NCBI GenBank assembly: GCA_963623365.1
Contig: CAVFJY010000001.1
Span: forward strand, 62,001-126,000
Length of the DNA stretch: 64,000 nucleotides
Reading direction: 5' to 3'
Origin: UBA2834 sp963623365
GTDB lineage: Bacteria > Patescibacteriota > Saccharimonadia > Saccharimonadales > Saccharimonadaceae
The notes under the pieces were generated by a model that saw nothing but the letters and a program-made list of their open reading frames with translations, was not told the origin of the DNA and ran no database searches. Positions within the stretch are counted from its first letter, which is position 1, and every line of letters begins with the position of its first letter. Positions 9,028 to 17,730 of this stretch are shown in pieces. Made by a program: the position numbers and the translations under genes.

Positions 9028-9983
9028 GTGAACTCCTTTAAGAAATCAAGTTTAGCGGATTCGAAATAACGCACGTCGGTCAGACCGTAGCGCAACATGA
9101 CCAAGCGATCGATGCCGCCGCCCCACGCAAAGCCCTGATATTTTTGCGGGTCGATGCCAGCCATTTTAAGTACATTTGGATGAATCATGCCACAGCCCAG
9201 CATCTCGAGCCAGTCGCCGCCTTTGCCGCCAAGCGTCTGCGGTTTTTCAATCAAAAATTCGAGCGACGGTTCGGTAAATGGAAAATAGCCCGGTTGAGTT
9301 TTGATATGTAATTTTTGGCCGTAATATTTTTCAAAAAATTCGCGCAAAATGCCAAGCATGTTGCCGAGTGTACAAGTCTTTGAAACATAAACACCTTCGC
9401 ATTGATAAAAAGTATGCTCGTGCGTGGTATCGACGTCTTCATTACGATAAACACGCCCCGGAACCGCTACAGCAATCGCATCACCAGCATCGAGCTTATA
9501 TTTATAGGCCTTGAGTACACGATGTTGCATGGTACTAGTATGAGCAGGCGGAATAAAGCCCTCTTCGGTGCGGAAAGTGTCATAGCCGTCGCGCGCAGGA
9601 TGCCCCTTCGCAAAATTCAGGCTGTCAAACATATGAAATTCATCATCAAGTTGGCGCGACTCCATAATGTCGAAGCCCATGCTTTGATAAATCGCAATGA
9701 CGCGGTCAAATTCACGCATGAGTGGATGCTTACTACCAAAATCGGCAGTCAAAAATTCTGGCTGGGAGCCGTTAATGTCGCAAGGGGCCGTAATGTCGAG
9801 GGCTTCAACGGAATCATTTTCCGCGGCGGCTTCGGCATCGGCGATTTTTTGCAGAATCGCCTGTTTCTTGAGATTGAGCTTCTGGCCAAAATCAGCCCGT
9901 TGTGCGGCCGGCACGTCCTTGATTTTGGCATATTCGGCATTGAGCTGTTTGAGCTCCGCCTTCAACTCCGCTACTGTTGACAT
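9021..9983 (-). CDS. pheS: Phenylalanine-tRNA ligase alpha subunit
   Basis: Catalytic subunit of PheRS, class II aminoacyl-tRNA synthetase fold. A short N-terminal coiled coil (residues 1-45) precedes the core. Motif 2 is PGRVYRNEDVDTTHEHTFYQ, motif 3 is AWGGGIDRLVMLRYG, and the Phe-site region GCGMIHPNVLKMAGI is intact. The 320-residue start MSTVAELKAEL is preferred to an upstream in-frame start because the -10 box TGTTAAAAT lies between them; the leader would be only about 3 nt. First gene of a three-gene operon. Confidence 0.95.
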   Translation of the reverse strand: MSTVAELKAELKQLNAEYAKIKDVPAAQRADFGQKLNLKKQAILQKIADAEAAAENDSVEALDITAPCDINGSQPEFLTADFGSKHPLMREFDRVIAIYQSMGFDIMESRQLDDEFHMFDSLNFAKGHPARDGYDTFRTEEGFIPPAHTSTMQHRVLKAYKYKLDAGDAIAVAVPGRVYRNEDVDTTHEHTFYQCEGVYVSKTCTLGNMLGILREFFEKYYGQKLHIKTQPGYFPFTEPSLEFLIEKPQTLGGKGGDWLEMLGCGMIHPNVLKMAGIDPQKYQGFAWGGGIDRLVMLRYGLTDVRYFESAKLDFLKEFTC

Positions 9984-9993
9984 AATATATCTA

Positions 9994-10002
9994 ATTTTAA
10001 CA
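9994..10002 (-). promoter_or_regulatory. Extended -10 promoter of the pheS operon
   Basis: Minus strand TGT-TAAAAT ends 10 nt before the pheS ATG. No convincing -35 box. Confidence 0.5.
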
Positions 10003-10069
10003 TAGATGACAGATATAGCGGGGGCAAAAAGCATCCGCGACGGCGGATGCTGATGGTTTTATAAATTTT

Positions 10070-10306
10070 TTATTTTAAGAAGAAGATAATCCCCAGCGAA
10101 ATTAATGCCAGAATAATTAGAATTGTCCAAAACCAAGCGGAGCCACGCGAAGGCTTAGTATCTTCAATGTAGGCAGAATCGTCTACCAAATCGACGCCAC
10201 GACCACCATCATTTTTAGAGGTAGTAGCGGCGCGTTCGCGCAAATCAGCGGTAATGCGGTCTTGAAGTTTGCTGCGTTCTTCGTTTTTTTCGACTAAAAT
10301 TCCCAT
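10070..10306 (-). CDS. Small tail-anchored membrane protein
   Basis: Unrecognised, 78 residues. A charged soluble part (residues 1-57) is followed by one membrane helix (about 58-77) that ends the protein, so it is probably tail-anchored with the N-terminus in the cytoplasm. TACAAT sits 7 nt before the ATG, which suggests a leaderless message. It is divergent from the aquaporin gene, from which only 98 bp separate it. No function is suggested by the sequence. Confidence 0.65.
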   Translation of the reverse strand: MGILVEKNEERSKLQDRITADLRERAATTSKNDGGRGVDLVDDSAYIEDTKPSRGSAWFWTILIILALISLGIIFFLK

Positions 10307-10404
10307 GCTTAGAATTGTATCATCTTTTGTGCAATAGACATAATCTGTATATCTCTAAGAATTATGTTATTATGAAGACATATATTTCTTTAAAAGGAGG
10401 AGAA

Positions 10405-11424
10405 ATGGCAACTAATAAGCCTAAGACGGCCAAAAAGTCTGCTAGTAAGAAAGCTTCCGTGAAGCCGAAAAATACTAGTGCCAAGGCCAAAACTACAGCA
10501 AAGTCTGTCGTAGCCGAAACTACCAAAAAAGAAAAAATCGCCGCAAAAGAGACGAAAGCGAATGCGGAAGAAAAAACTGTAATTGTGTCCGAAAAAGCAC
10601 ATCCAGTTAAGGAATTCTTTGCGCGCAAGGGCGATGCAAACGAAAACATTCTAACAATTTTCAAAGATACCAAAATCATTGGCGCGATTATTGCCGAAAT
10701 TATCGGCACGATGCTCTTCACCTTAATCGTGTTGACACTTGGTTTATACAACCCACTTTACATGATTTTTGGTTACATCGGCATCACTGCTGCCGTGTTT
10801 AAATTGTCGGGCGCACATTTGAACCCAATTGTGACTGCCGGCATGATGGCGAGCCGCCGCATTTCGGCAATTCGGGGTGCACTCTACATGGTCGCACAGA
10901 TTTTAGGGGCATGGTTTGCATTCTTAATCGTGAACGGCTTTTATAATGTCGGTATCGCATCGGGCAACATCGATTCAACTTCGACAATGTTACCAAGCCT
11001 AACTGCTGCAAGCGACGTTTCTGCCACAACCGAGGACTTTGGTGGTTTCTTCTGGGCATTCACGATGATTGAGTTCCTTGGCGCAATTATCATTGCATTC
11101 TTCTATGCCCGCGCACTCAATTACAAACGCGGCGTTTATACTTTCGCAGCGATTGTCGGCAGCGGCGTATTTCTCGCGATGCTTATTGCTGTAATCATTA
11201 ACAGTACCTACCTAGGCGTTTCGGATAACACCTTCATCATGAACCCAGCAGTGGCGTTCATGTATGGCCTATTGCCAAGCAGCGCTGAAGGCTTTGACGC
11301 ATTAATGAGCGCGCTTTGCCCAATGCTAGTTTGCTATGTGCTTTTCCCAATTATTGGCGGTATCGTTGGTTTTTATCTTTCCGACTTTATTTCCAAATTG
11401 AGCAATCAAGAATACGCCAACTAA
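10405..11424 (+). CDS. Aquaporin/MIP family channel with a Lys/Ala-rich N-terminal tail
   Basis: Six-helix channel for water or small neutral solutes such as glycerol. Both hemipore motifs are visible: SGAHLNPIVTAG (NPI at residues 140-142, changed from NPA) and NTFIMNPAVAF (NPA at 280-282). Residues 1-85 are a low-complexity cytoplasmic tail of Lys, Ala, Thr and Ser that is not part of the MIP fold. The start at 10405 is fixed by AAAGGAGGAG six bases upstream; longer reading frames start inside the leader. The change in the first NPA and the absence of a recognisable selectivity signature leave the substrate open. Confidence 0.87.
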   Translation: MATNKPKTAKKSASKKASVKPKNTSAKAKTTAKSVVAETTKKEKIAAKETKANAEEKTVIVSEKAHPVKEFFARKGDANENILTIFKDTKIIGAIIAEIIGTMLFTLIVLTLGLYNPLYMIFGYIGITAAVFKLSGAHLNPIVTAGMMASRRISAIRGALYMVAQILGAWFAFLIVNGFYNVGIASGNIDSTSTMLPSLTAASDVSATTEDFGGFFWAFTMIEFLGAIIIAFFYARALNYKRGVYTFAAIVGSGVFLAMLIAVIINSTYLGVSDNTFIMNPAVAFMYGLLPSSAEGFDALMSALCPMLVCYVLFPIIGGIVGFYLSDFISKLSNQEYAN

Positions 11425-11437
11425 TAAAAGTTGCAAC

Positions 11438-11470
11438 AAAAAATATCTCCCAATGCGGGAGATATTTTTT
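11438..11470. terminator. Bidirectional terminator between aquaporin and tsf
   Basis: Ten-base-pair stem AATATCTCCC / GGGAGATATT with loop AATGC, flanked by an A-run on one side and a T-run on the other, so it serves both convergent genes. Confidence 0.85.
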
Positions 11471-11481
11471 AATGACTGATT

Positions 11482-12126
11482 TTATTCAGTGACACCGAGC
11501 TCGATGCGCTTAAATTGCTTAACGGTAATATTTTCACCGGTCTTAGCAATTACATCTTTAATGTACTGACCAACGGTCTTGGTATCGTCAAAGATATAGC
11601 TTTGGTTCATCAAAACACGGTCAGCAAAAGTCTTAGAGACCTTAGAAGCAATGATTTGCTCTTTGCGATCGGCTGGCTCTTTACCAGTCAAAGACTTTTC
11701 AGCAGCTTCACGAGCTTCTTTGAGCTTGTCGGCTGGGATTTCGTCTTCGGTAACCCATTGTGGATTCATCGAAGCAACCTGCATCGCGATTTTATGCGCG
11801 AGGTCTTTGAATTCATCGGTTTTAGCGACGAAAGAAGTTTCACAGTTAATTTCAACGATGGCACCGAGACGACCGTCATGAACATAGGATTCAATCAAGC
11901 CTTCGCGAGTTTCGCGATCGCCGCGCTTTTCAGCCTTGGTGAGACCTTTTTTGCGCATCGCAGCGAGGGCTTTGTCGAAATCGCCCTTGGCTTCGACGAG
12001 TGCATTTTTAGCATCGGTCAAACCAACGCCCGACAACTCTTTAAGTTTCTTGATCAATTCAATGCTGATAGCTTTTGCTTCGTTCGCAACTTCTTTGGTA
12101 GTTTTTGCAGCTTGTTTGTCTGCCAT
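11482..12126 (-). CDS. tsf: Translation elongation factor Ts
   Basis: Guanine nucleotide exchange factor for EF-Tu. The UBA-like start (IKKLKELSGVGLTDAKNAL, residues 25-43), the linker AMRKKGL and the core signature IVEINCETSFVAKTDEF are all clear. At 214 residues it is close to the short form found in Thermus and chloroplast-type factors, with one core subdomain instead of two. It lies 21 bp after rpsB with AGGAG upstream and forms the usual rpsB-tsf operon. Confidence 0.95.
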   Translation of the reverse strand: MADKQAAKTTKEVANEAKAISIELIKKLKELSGVGLTDAKNALVEAKGDFDKALAAMRKKGLTKAEKRGDRETREGLIESYVHDGRLGAIVEINCETSFVAKTDEFKDLAHKIAMQVASMNPQWVTEDEIPADKLKEAREAAEKSLTGKEPADRKEQIIASKVSKTFADRVLMNQSYIFDDTKTVGQYIKDVIAKTGENITVKQFKRIELGVTE

Positions 12127-12147
12127 ATTTAAAACTCCTGTTTAGAT

Positions 12148-12849
12148 TTAGTTTTTGGCAATTTTAGCTTTACCTGCTTTGATAGCTTCGGCAAAGTAAT
12201 CCAAAATCAACTTAACGCCTTTGATAGCATCGTCGTTGGCTGGAATTGGATAATCAACTTCAGTTGGATCGACGTTGGTGTCGCAAATAGCAAAGACTGG
12301 GATATGCAAAGTCTGAGCTTCTTTAACGGCATTTTTGTCTTGAATCATATCAGTAACAATAACGGCAACTGGTTGCTCGGTCATGTTCTTGATGCCACCG
12401 TAGCGTTCATTCAAAACATCAATTTCCTCTTGGAAGCGTTGCACCTCGAGTTTGCTATAGCGCTTTTCGAGTTCGCCCGAAGCCATGCGGCGTTCGAGGT
12501 CCTTTAATTTGCGGATTTGCTTGTTTACGGTTTCGACATTAGTAAGCATACCGCCAACCCAACGTACGGTGACATATGGCATGTCAACCGATTCGGCAAC
12601 TTCCTTGACGCTGTCTTTGAGTTGCTTTTTGGTACCAACAAACAAGATTTTCTTGCCTTTGCTGGCGAGCTCAGTGATTTTTGGCAGAGCGACGTCGAGA
12701 CATTCGACGGTCTTCTCAAGGTTGATAATATGGGCGCCTTGGCGCTTGCTGTGAATGTATGGAGCCATCTTTGGGTGCCAGCGGCTAGTCTTGTGACCAA
12801 AATGCGCACCAGCAACAAGAAGCTCCTTGATATCTGCTTGTACAGGCAT
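12148..12849 (-). CDS. rpsB: Small ribosomal subunit protein uS2
   Basis: Ribosomal protein of the 30S head-body junction, 233 residues. Family signatures include ELLVAGAHFGHKTSRWHPKM (residues 9-28), LFVGTKKQ, RWVGGMLTN and the C-terminal IPVFAICDTNVDP. A clear GGAGAAGG site lies before the ATG, with a leader of about 50 nt from a TGT-TAAAAT promoter. It is transcribed with tsf. Confidence 0.97.
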   Translation of the reverse strand: MPVQADIKELLVAGAHFGHKTSRWHPKMAPYIHSKRQGAHIINLEKTVECLDVALPKITELASKGKKILFVGTKKQLKDSVKEVAESVDMPYVTVRWVGGMLTNVETVNKQIRKLKDLERRMASGELEKRYSKLEVQRFQEEIDVLNERYGGIKNMTEQPVAVIVTDMIQDKNAVKEAQTLHIPVFAICDTNVDPTEVDYPIPANDDAIKGVKLILDYFAEAIKAGKAKIAKN

Positions 12850-12906
12850 CTTCTACCTTCTCCTGCGTCTCGTATGAGACTGCTTCATTAAAATTAATAC
12901 TGTATT

Positions 12907-12915
12907 ATTTTAACA
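12907..12915 (-). promoter_or_regulatory. Extended -10 promoter of rpsB-tsf
   Basis: Minus strand TGT-TAAAAT, giving a leader of about 50 nt. The -35 region is weak. Confidence 0.5.
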
Positions 12916-12974
12916 TATCTTTATGATTTTAGCTAGCTTTTCCCCGCCCCTAACCGCAAGCGCGCGTGAAGTAC

Positions 12975-13003
12975 TTGAAAATATCTTGATTTTGTGCTAT
13001 AAT
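12975..13003 (+). promoter_or_regulatory. Promoter TTGAAA-17-TATAAT of the acidic orphan gene
   Basis: TTGAAA (12975-12980), 17 bp spacer ending TTGTGC, TATAAT (12998-13003). It belongs to the strong promoter class of this window. Confidence 0.75.
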
Positions 13004-13055
13004 AAGGGTATGGCGCTTTTATTTTTTGCGCTGCACTTTATTAGGAGGTGTTTCG

Positions 13056-13583
13056 ATGATGAAAACGACAGTCAGAACAATTACTGCTCACGTACCCGCT
13101 GTGTGTGACTGCGATGATGGAGTCAGGAAGGTAAAAATCGCCACCGAACATGGTGACCTGATGATGAATCGCCTACGTCGCGAGCTGAGAATAGCCCGCG
13201 ACACAGCAATGCGCCCGAACGACCAGCGTGTCACGATTGAACCAAACAATGAATTGCTGTTGCAGGTAGCCGATGCTTATGTGAAGAAGTCCAAAGCGAT
13301 GAAGCGGATGGACAAAAAGCTTGACGAAATGCGGCAGGAAAATGTAGATTGGAAAGCCTTTGCAACCGATCTATACAACACGCTCGTTTTCGTAACGAGC
13401 TGCTCGCAAGATTTCTTTGATACGATTTCCGTAACGGAGGGGGCGGGCGACGAGTTGCTGGCAAAAATGCCGAGCGAATCGGACATTCTGCAGGAAGCAC
13501 TTAGTGTCGCCAAGGAAATCATCGGCTTGATTGAAGATGATGACGAAGACGATGATGGATACGAGCAGCTGACGCTCGTATAG
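13056..13583 (+). CDS. Acidic helical protein of unknown function
   Basis: Unrecognised cytoplasmic protein of 175 residues. It begins with a short region holding two cysteines (VCDCDDG, about residues 17-23), continues with a helical, probably coiled-coil part rich in Lys, Arg, Glu and Met, and ends in a very acidic tail with eight consecutive-or-near Asp/Glu. There is no membrane segment. The start is set by AGGAGGTG with two successive ATG codons (13056 and 13059). Consensus promoter and its own terminator indicate a well-expressed single gene. Confidence 0.8.
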   Translation: MMKTTVRTITAHVPAVCDCDDGVRKVKIATEHGDLMMNRLRRELRIARDTAMRPNDQRVTIEPNNELLLQVADAYVKKSKAMKRMDKKLDEMRQENVDWKAFATDLYNTLVFVTSCSQDFFDTISVTEGAGDELLAKMPSESDILQEALSVAKEIIGLIEDDDEDDDGYEQLTLV

Positions 13584-13599
13584 AGAACACCCCTTTCAA

Positions 13600-13634
13600 C
13601 AAAAAGGCCGCGGATAATTCCACGGCCTTTTTTC
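13600..13634. terminator. Bidirectional terminator between the acidic orphan and htrA
   Basis: Stem AAAGGCCG / CGGCCTTT with A-run and T-run on the two sides; it serves both converging genes. Confidence 0.85.
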
Positions 13635-13639
13635 TGGCG

Positions 13640-15022
13640 TTAGCGATTGGAATATGGATAGGAATAATTATTGGAATTGGAATTGGAATTGGAGCTAGTA
13701 TCGTAATATTCACCAAGCGTAATATTAATTGTTTGCTCTTTGCCGTCGCGTAAAACGGTGAGTTGAATAGTGTCGCCAGATTTATATTCGCCAACAAGTG
13801 TCGAGATTGAACCAGCAGCGCCAATTTCAACGGTGCCAACCTTGGTAATAATATCACCCTCTTTAATACCAGCTTGGTCGGCGGGACCACCGGAAACAAT
13901 TGCGGCCTGGCGACTATTGGTACTATAGATATAGGCACCATGTTTGACGGAAAGGTTATATTGCTTAGCTACGTCGGAAGTAATGTTGATGTAAGTCAGA
14001 CCAAGATAAGCGCGGCTAGCTTTATTATTTTCAATAATGCTCTCTAACATGCCTTTAGTTGCCGAAATTGGAATGGCAAAACCGAGACCGTTGCCGCTTG
14101 AGGAGACGGCGGTATTAATACCAATCACATCACCGGCAGCATTAACGAGTGGACCGCCAGAGTTACCAGAGTTAATGGCGGCGTCGGTCTGAAGCATATC
14201 GCTAAGATATTCAACATTGCTACCGTCGGAGTCGCTGGCAGCAACGCTACGACCCGTACCGCTAATAATGCCCTGAGTGACAGAATTCTGATAAGCACCA
14301 AGCGCGTTACCAATTGCTAATACCGGTTGCCCGACCGCAATCGTCTTAGAGTCGCCAAGCGTAACCGTCGGCAAATCACTCACATTGTTAATCTTGAGGT
14401 AAGCAACGTCATTGAGTGGGTCAAGGCCAACAATATCGACGTCGTCATAAGTATCACCACTATCGGTAACGATTTGGATATCGGTTGCATCCTCGACGAC
14501 ATGTTTATTGGTTAAGACATAGCCATCAGAAGTGACAATCATGCCCGTACCGGCAGATTGACTGGACTGACCATAGCCCCAATAACTGGTCGAATAGGTG
14601 GACGAAACAATCGAAACGACAGCCGGCGTAACTTTGCTAGCAATATTCGCAATCGAAGTTTCTTCGAATTCGACACTATTGCCACTATAATAGCCGTCAG
14701 AATTGACAACTTGCTGAGTCTGGTTAGTATTCGTGCTATTAATATAGGCGAGCATGCCAAAGACTAGGCCAAGGCCGCCAAGTACGAGCGCGAACACAAT
14801 GGCACAGATGAGACCGGCATTAGTTTTGTCGGATTTGGCTTTAGGCGAATGGTGGGACTCGGGATGATTCGCTTTTGGACTTTTGTAGTTTTTCCAGTCA
14901 TGCGCTGGCGCAGTGCTTGATGCTGGCGCAGCTGACGTCGGCTCAGTCTGGTCGGGCGTCATATCCACAATCGGCAGTTCGCCGCCATTTGCATTAGTGT
15001 TTGTCGTATCCCCGCTCTCCAT
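13640..15022 (-). CDS. HtrA/DegP-like membrane-anchored serine protease
   Basis: Extracytoplasmic quality-control protease. A Pro/Ser/Ala-rich cytoplasmic part is followed by a membrane anchor (about residues 69-95), a trypsin-like domain with the full triad (His near 174 in LTNKHVV, Asp near 205 in LNDVAYL, Ser near 288 in INSGNSGGPL) and one PDZ domain from about 335. The tail ends in an Asn/Ser stretch from a hexanucleotide DNA repeat. Two ATGs compete; the second (15022) has the better distance to AGGAG, the first (15025) adds one Met. It follows the membrane protein gene at 15044-15835 by 21 bp, probably as an operon. Confidence 0.93.
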   Translation of the reverse strand: MESGDTTNTNANGGELPIVDMTPDQTEPTSAAPASSTAPAHDWKNYKSPKANHPESHHSPKAKSDKTNAGLICAIVFALVLGGLGLVFGMLAYINSTNTNQTQQVVNSDGYYSGNSVEFEETSIANIASKVTPAVVSIVSSTYSTSYWGYGQSSQSAGTGMIVTSDGYVLTNKHVVEDATDIQIVTDSGDTYDDVDIVGLDPLNDVAYLKINNVSDLPTVTLGDSKTIAVGQPVLAIGNALGAYQNSVTQGIISGTGRSVAASDSDGSNVEYLSDMLQTDAAINSGNSGGPLVNAAGDVIGINTAVSSSGNGLGFAIPISATKGMLESIIENNKASRAYLGLTYINITSDVAKQYNLSVKHGAYIYSTNSRQAAIVSGGPADQAGIKEGDIITKVGTVEIGAAGSISTLVGEYKSGDTIQLTVLRDGKEQTINITLGEYYDTSSNSNSNSNNYSYPYSNR

Positions 15023-15043
15023 CATTCTCCTTTCTTTAATACC

Positions 15044-15835
15044 CTAAATGTTGAAGTTTGCCCCTGAAAAGAAAAATATCATCACAGCCATAAGCAAAAC
15101 TGAAAAAATAACTGGAAGCTGAATATCTTCAGCTCGAATTAAGCCATCGTGACGGACGACGGACTTGTAACCCCGCGCCAGCACGAAGAACATAGTAGTT
15201 GCAGCAATTGGTAGCTGCGGGATCGAAATCGTTGTGCCAATACTCTGGACCGAATAAACAATTGCCCAGTGGTAGAAGATCCAATAAAGCTCGGCCAGCA
15301 AAATGCCGAAGATGAAGGTGATAAGAGTGTAATCATGCTCCTCACCCTGCATGAGAACATGACGAATGGCGCCGTAGCCAATGATAAAACAAGCAATAAC
15401 GCCAACCAGCGGATTGAGATTAGCGGTGACTAGAACAGTCGCAAAAGTACCAAAGAAAACGGCGCAGAGCGACTGAATTTCGGTCATGATAGTTTCGCTG
15501 CGCGGCTTAATGATCACGAGCCAGACAATATAGATAAGCGTAAGGATAATATGCCAAGCGTTGAGCCCGTTGGTACCAGCAAGATAGACTAGCAGCGCGA
15601 GGCTAATACCAACTGTTAAATCAACCAGATTGGATTTAAGATTCAGCATCCAATAACGCGGGCGCACAGCAACAACACGCCATTTTGATAGCAGAACTAG
15701 GAGCACGCCAAAAATCCAATTGCCACTCACGACAGTAAGCGCGGTCGAGATTACCGCGAGGGCAATATTGAGCAATACATGAATAGCAGTGCTGAGCGCG
15801 TTGCGCCCTTTGCGCAGCATGATATAGTCGGCCAT
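15044..15835 (-). CDS. Polytopic membrane protein of unknown function
   Basis: Unrecognised, 263 residues, about eight hydrophobic helices covering nearly the whole chain. Short basic loops (KWRVVAVRPRYW near residue 51, KPRSE near 110) suggest a cytoplasmic face. No transporter or enzyme motif was found. It is the first gene of a likely two-gene unit with htrA, so an envelope stress or protein-processing role is possible but only by context. The extended -10 TGC-TAGAAT lies 10 nt before the ATG. Confidence 0.75.
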   Translation of the reverse strand: MADYIMLRKGRNALSTAIHVLLNIALAVISTALTVVSGNWIFGVLLVLLSKWRVVAVRPRYWMLNLKSNLVDLTVGISLALLVYLAGTNGLNAWHIILTLIYIVWLVIIKPRSETIMTEIQSLCAVFFGTFATVLVTANLNPLVGVIACFIIGYGAIRHVLMQGEEHDYTLITFIFGILLAELYWIFYHWAIVYSVQSIGTTISIPQLPIAATTMFFVLARGYKSVVRHDGLIRAEDIQLPVIFSVLLMAVMIFFFSGANFNI

Positions 15836-15845
15836 AGCTTTTCTT

Positions 15846-15854
15846 ATTCTAGCA
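15846..15854 (-). promoter_or_regulatory. Extended -10 promoter of the membrane protein-htrA unit
   Basis: Minus strand TGC-TAGAAT, 10 nt before the ATG at 15835; leader about 3 nt. It is back to back with the lepB promoter. Confidence 0.5.
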
Positions 15855-15878
15855 CGCTCGGCGGATTCGCGCCACTTA

Positions 15879-15887
15879 TGCTAATAT
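15879..15887 (+). promoter_or_regulatory. Extended -10 of lepB, leaderless
   Basis: TGC-TAATAT-AGAGAA-ATG: six bases between the -10 box and the start codon, no ribosome binding site. Confidence 0.65.
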
Positions 15888-15893
15888 AGAGAA

Positions 15894-16535
15894 ATGGAGA
15901 CAAAACCGACCTTTGCGCAAAAATATCCTGCGCTAAAAGATATTTTTAATTTTCTGACTTTTGTGGGCGCGGTGGCGCTGGGGACTTTTATTTTGAACAG
16001 CTTCGTGTTTCGCAGCTATAATGTGGTCGGTAGCAGCATGGAAAATACTTTTCAAGACGGCGACCGCGTAATTGTGAACCGGATCCCCGTGAGCTTGGCG
16101 CATTTGTCGGGCGAAGAATATGTGCCTGAACGCGGGCAGGTCATTGTGTTTGCGAATGGCGGCAATACCTCACTAACGAATTGCTCGCCGATGGAAGGCG
16201 TGAGCGACCAGTATATCATTAAGCGCGTGATTGCTTTTCCTGGTGAACGCGTCGTGGTGGCAGACGGCGTATTGACGGTTTATAACGACGAGCATCCGGA
16301 AGGATTTAATCCCGATTTAGACACGCGCAAGTCGGCGGACGATGGACCGAAAGAAACAATTTCAGGTAGCGTAAATATGATCGTGCCGGAGGGCGAATTG
16401 TTTGTGTCGGGTGACAACCGCGAGGGGCAAAATTCTTACGATTCGCGCAATGGACTGGGTACGATTCCCTATTGCCGCGTGGTGGGGCCAGTTTCAACGC
16501 GAATCTATCCATTCACAGCGATTCGCTTCTTCTAG
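15894..16535 (+). CDS. lepB: Signal peptidase I (bacterial Ser/Lys type)
   Basis: Membrane protease that removes signal peptides from exported proteins. One N-terminal anchor (about residues 17-38) precedes the catalytic part. The Ser block is VVGSSMENTF (Ser near 48), the Lys block is YIIKRVIAFPGE (Lys110), and the structural block SGDNREGQNSYDSR is present. At 213 residues it matches Gram-positive enzymes. A second, SipW/ER-type peptidase lies at 42712-43863, so this cell has two different signal peptidase classes. It is divergent from the htrA unit. Confidence 0.94.
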   Translation: METKPTFAQKYPALKDIFNFLTFVGAVALGTFILNSFVFRSYNVVGSSMENTFQDGDRVIVNRIPVSLAHLSGEEYVPERGQVIVFANGGNTSLTNCSPMEGVSDQYIIKRVIAFPGERVVVADGVLTVYNDEHPEGFNPDLDTRKSADDGPKETISGSVNMIVPEGELFVSGDNREGQNSYDSRNGLGTIPYCRVVGPVSTRIYPFTAIRFF

Positions 16536-16538
16536 AAG

Positions 16539-17627
16539 CTAATCGTCGGTCGATGGCTTGTCGAGCAATTGCGGCGTGATTTTGGCTTCGCCGGCAGTAA
16601 TTTTGACAATATCTTTATCAATGAGCGAGAGAGTTTTATAGGCGGTATTGTAATGACCGACCGTCGTGCCGAGCGAGGTACCGAGCTTAGCCATGTAGGT
16701 ATCGAAATTATTAAGGTGCGTGCCGAGCTTAGCAACACGCGCCTGAATCTCAGCAGTGTCTTTCTCGATTTCCAGGCTGCGCAGGCCCTGCAAAATGGTC
16801 TGCAAGTAAGCCATGAAACTCGTTGGGCTGGTGACGATAACTTTTTTATCGCGATAGGCATATTCGATTAGGTCGCGCTCGGATGCAGAAGTGCCGACTT
16901 TGTTGATAAGCAAATCGTAATAGAGACTCTCGGACGGAATGAACATAAAAGCAAATTCCATAGTGTTTTCGGCGGGGCGAATATATTTGGCGGTCTCGTC
17001 GATGCGCCCCTTAAGATCGTCACGCACCTTTTTGGCGTAATCCTCACGCTCTTTTTTGTCTTTGGCGGCAACCATGCGATTATAATTTTCGAGCGAAAAC
17101 TTGGAATCGATGGGTAAAATTTTGCCCTTATCGAGATAAACGACGGCATCGACAATTTCGCCGTCTTTAAATTTGTATTGCAAATCATAAGAGCCGACCG
17201 GCAGAACATTGCCGAGTACCGTATCGAGATAAAATTCGCCAAAAACGCCGCGCTGTTTTGGGTTCTGCAGAACAGCTTGGAGAGTTTTAAGCTCATCGGC
17301 GACCGATTCGACATGCTTGTTGGTTTCGGTAATAGTGGCGAGGCGATCGGAAATTTCAGAGATAGCCTTTTTGCTATCACGCAACTGGCGGCCGGATTCG
17401 GTGAGCTGGCTAGCAATGGAAGCTTGGACGCGTTCATTGTTATGCTCAATGCGCCGCGTAACGGCTTCATTCATTTGGTCAATCTTGTCTTGCGTGCGCT
17501 TATTTTCGCGATCAATTTTATCATCGAGCGAGCGCGAAAGGTTAGCATTCAGACGCATCGTAATAATCACCATCACAAACATCGCAACAATCACGGCGAT
17601 AACTAAAATAATTTCCAGAATATTCAT
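16539..17627 (-). CDS. rmuC: RmuC-family DNA recombination protein
   Basis: RmuC-type protein linked with restriction-nuclease-fold DNA processing. An N-terminal membrane helix (residues 2-22) and a coiled coil (about 25-105) precede the RmuC core. The core shows QRGVFGEFYLDTVLGNVLP, LPIDSKFSLENYNRM, FMFIPSESLYYDLL and VIVTSPTSFMAYLQTI. Length 362 is usual for the family. Two ATG codons are close; the -10 box TATAAT abuts the first (17633), so only the second (17627, MNILEI) can be on the transcript, and that message would be leaderless. It converges with lepB. Confidence 0.9.
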   Translation of the reverse strand: MNILEIILVIAVIVAMFVMVIITMRLNANLSRSLDDKIDRENKRTQDKIDQMNEAVTRRIEHNNERVQASIASQLTESGRQLRDSKKAISEISDRLATITETNKHVESVADELKTLQAVLQNPKQRGVFGEFYLDTVLGNVLPVGSYDLQYKFKDGEIVDAVVYLDKGKILPIDSKFSLENYNRMVAAKDKKEREDYAKKVRDDLKGRIDETAKYIRPAENTMEFAFMFIPSESLYYDLLINKVGTSASERDLIEYAYRDKKVIVTSPTSFMAYLQTILQGLRSLEIEKDTAEIQARVAKLGTHLNNFDTYMAKLGTSLGTTVGHYNTAYKTLSLIDKDIVKITAGEAKITPQLLDKPSTDD

Positions 17628-17634
17628 AAGCATG

Positions 17635-17640
17635 ATTATA
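17635..17640 (-). promoter_or_regulatory. -10 box of rmuC
   Basis: Minus strand TATAAT, then 7 nt to the ATG at 17627. The nearer ATG at 17633 lies too close to be transcribed. Confidence 0.5.
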
Positions 17641-17647
17641 CAATATC

Positions 17648-17676
17648 TTGACTTTTTGCGCCGTTTGTGATATAAT
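17648..17676 (+). promoter_or_regulatory. Orphan consensus promoter TTGACT-17-TATAAT
   Basis: TTGACT (17648-17653), 17 bp, TATAAT (17671-17676). It points into the dnaK terminator and no + strand gene follows. It is as good as any promoter in the window. Confidence 0.7.
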
Positions 17677-17682
17677 AAGAAG

Positions 17683-17730
17683 ATAGGTCTTATTTAACAA
17701 AAAACAGCCCGCAAGTGGGGCTGTTTTTTC
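17683..17730 (+). ncRNA. Predicted short transcript ending in the dnaK terminator hairpin
   Basis: Expected product of the orphan promoter at 17648: about 48 nt, a single-stranded AU-rich 5' part followed by the ACAGCCC/GGGCTGT hairpin and a U-run. There is no ORF of useful size. It would be antisense to the 3' end of the dnaK message. Its existence is inferred from promoter plus terminator only. Confidence 0.4.

Noticed and set aside
9402..9980. 192-codon + strand frame opposite pheS
   Set aside because: Mirror of the pheS frame without promoter or domain.
13648..13690. Hexanucleotide repeat (ATTGGA-type) at the end of htrA, considered as a phase-variable tract
   Set aside because: Six-base units keep the frame, so length changes only add or remove Ser-Asn pairs at the C-terminus.
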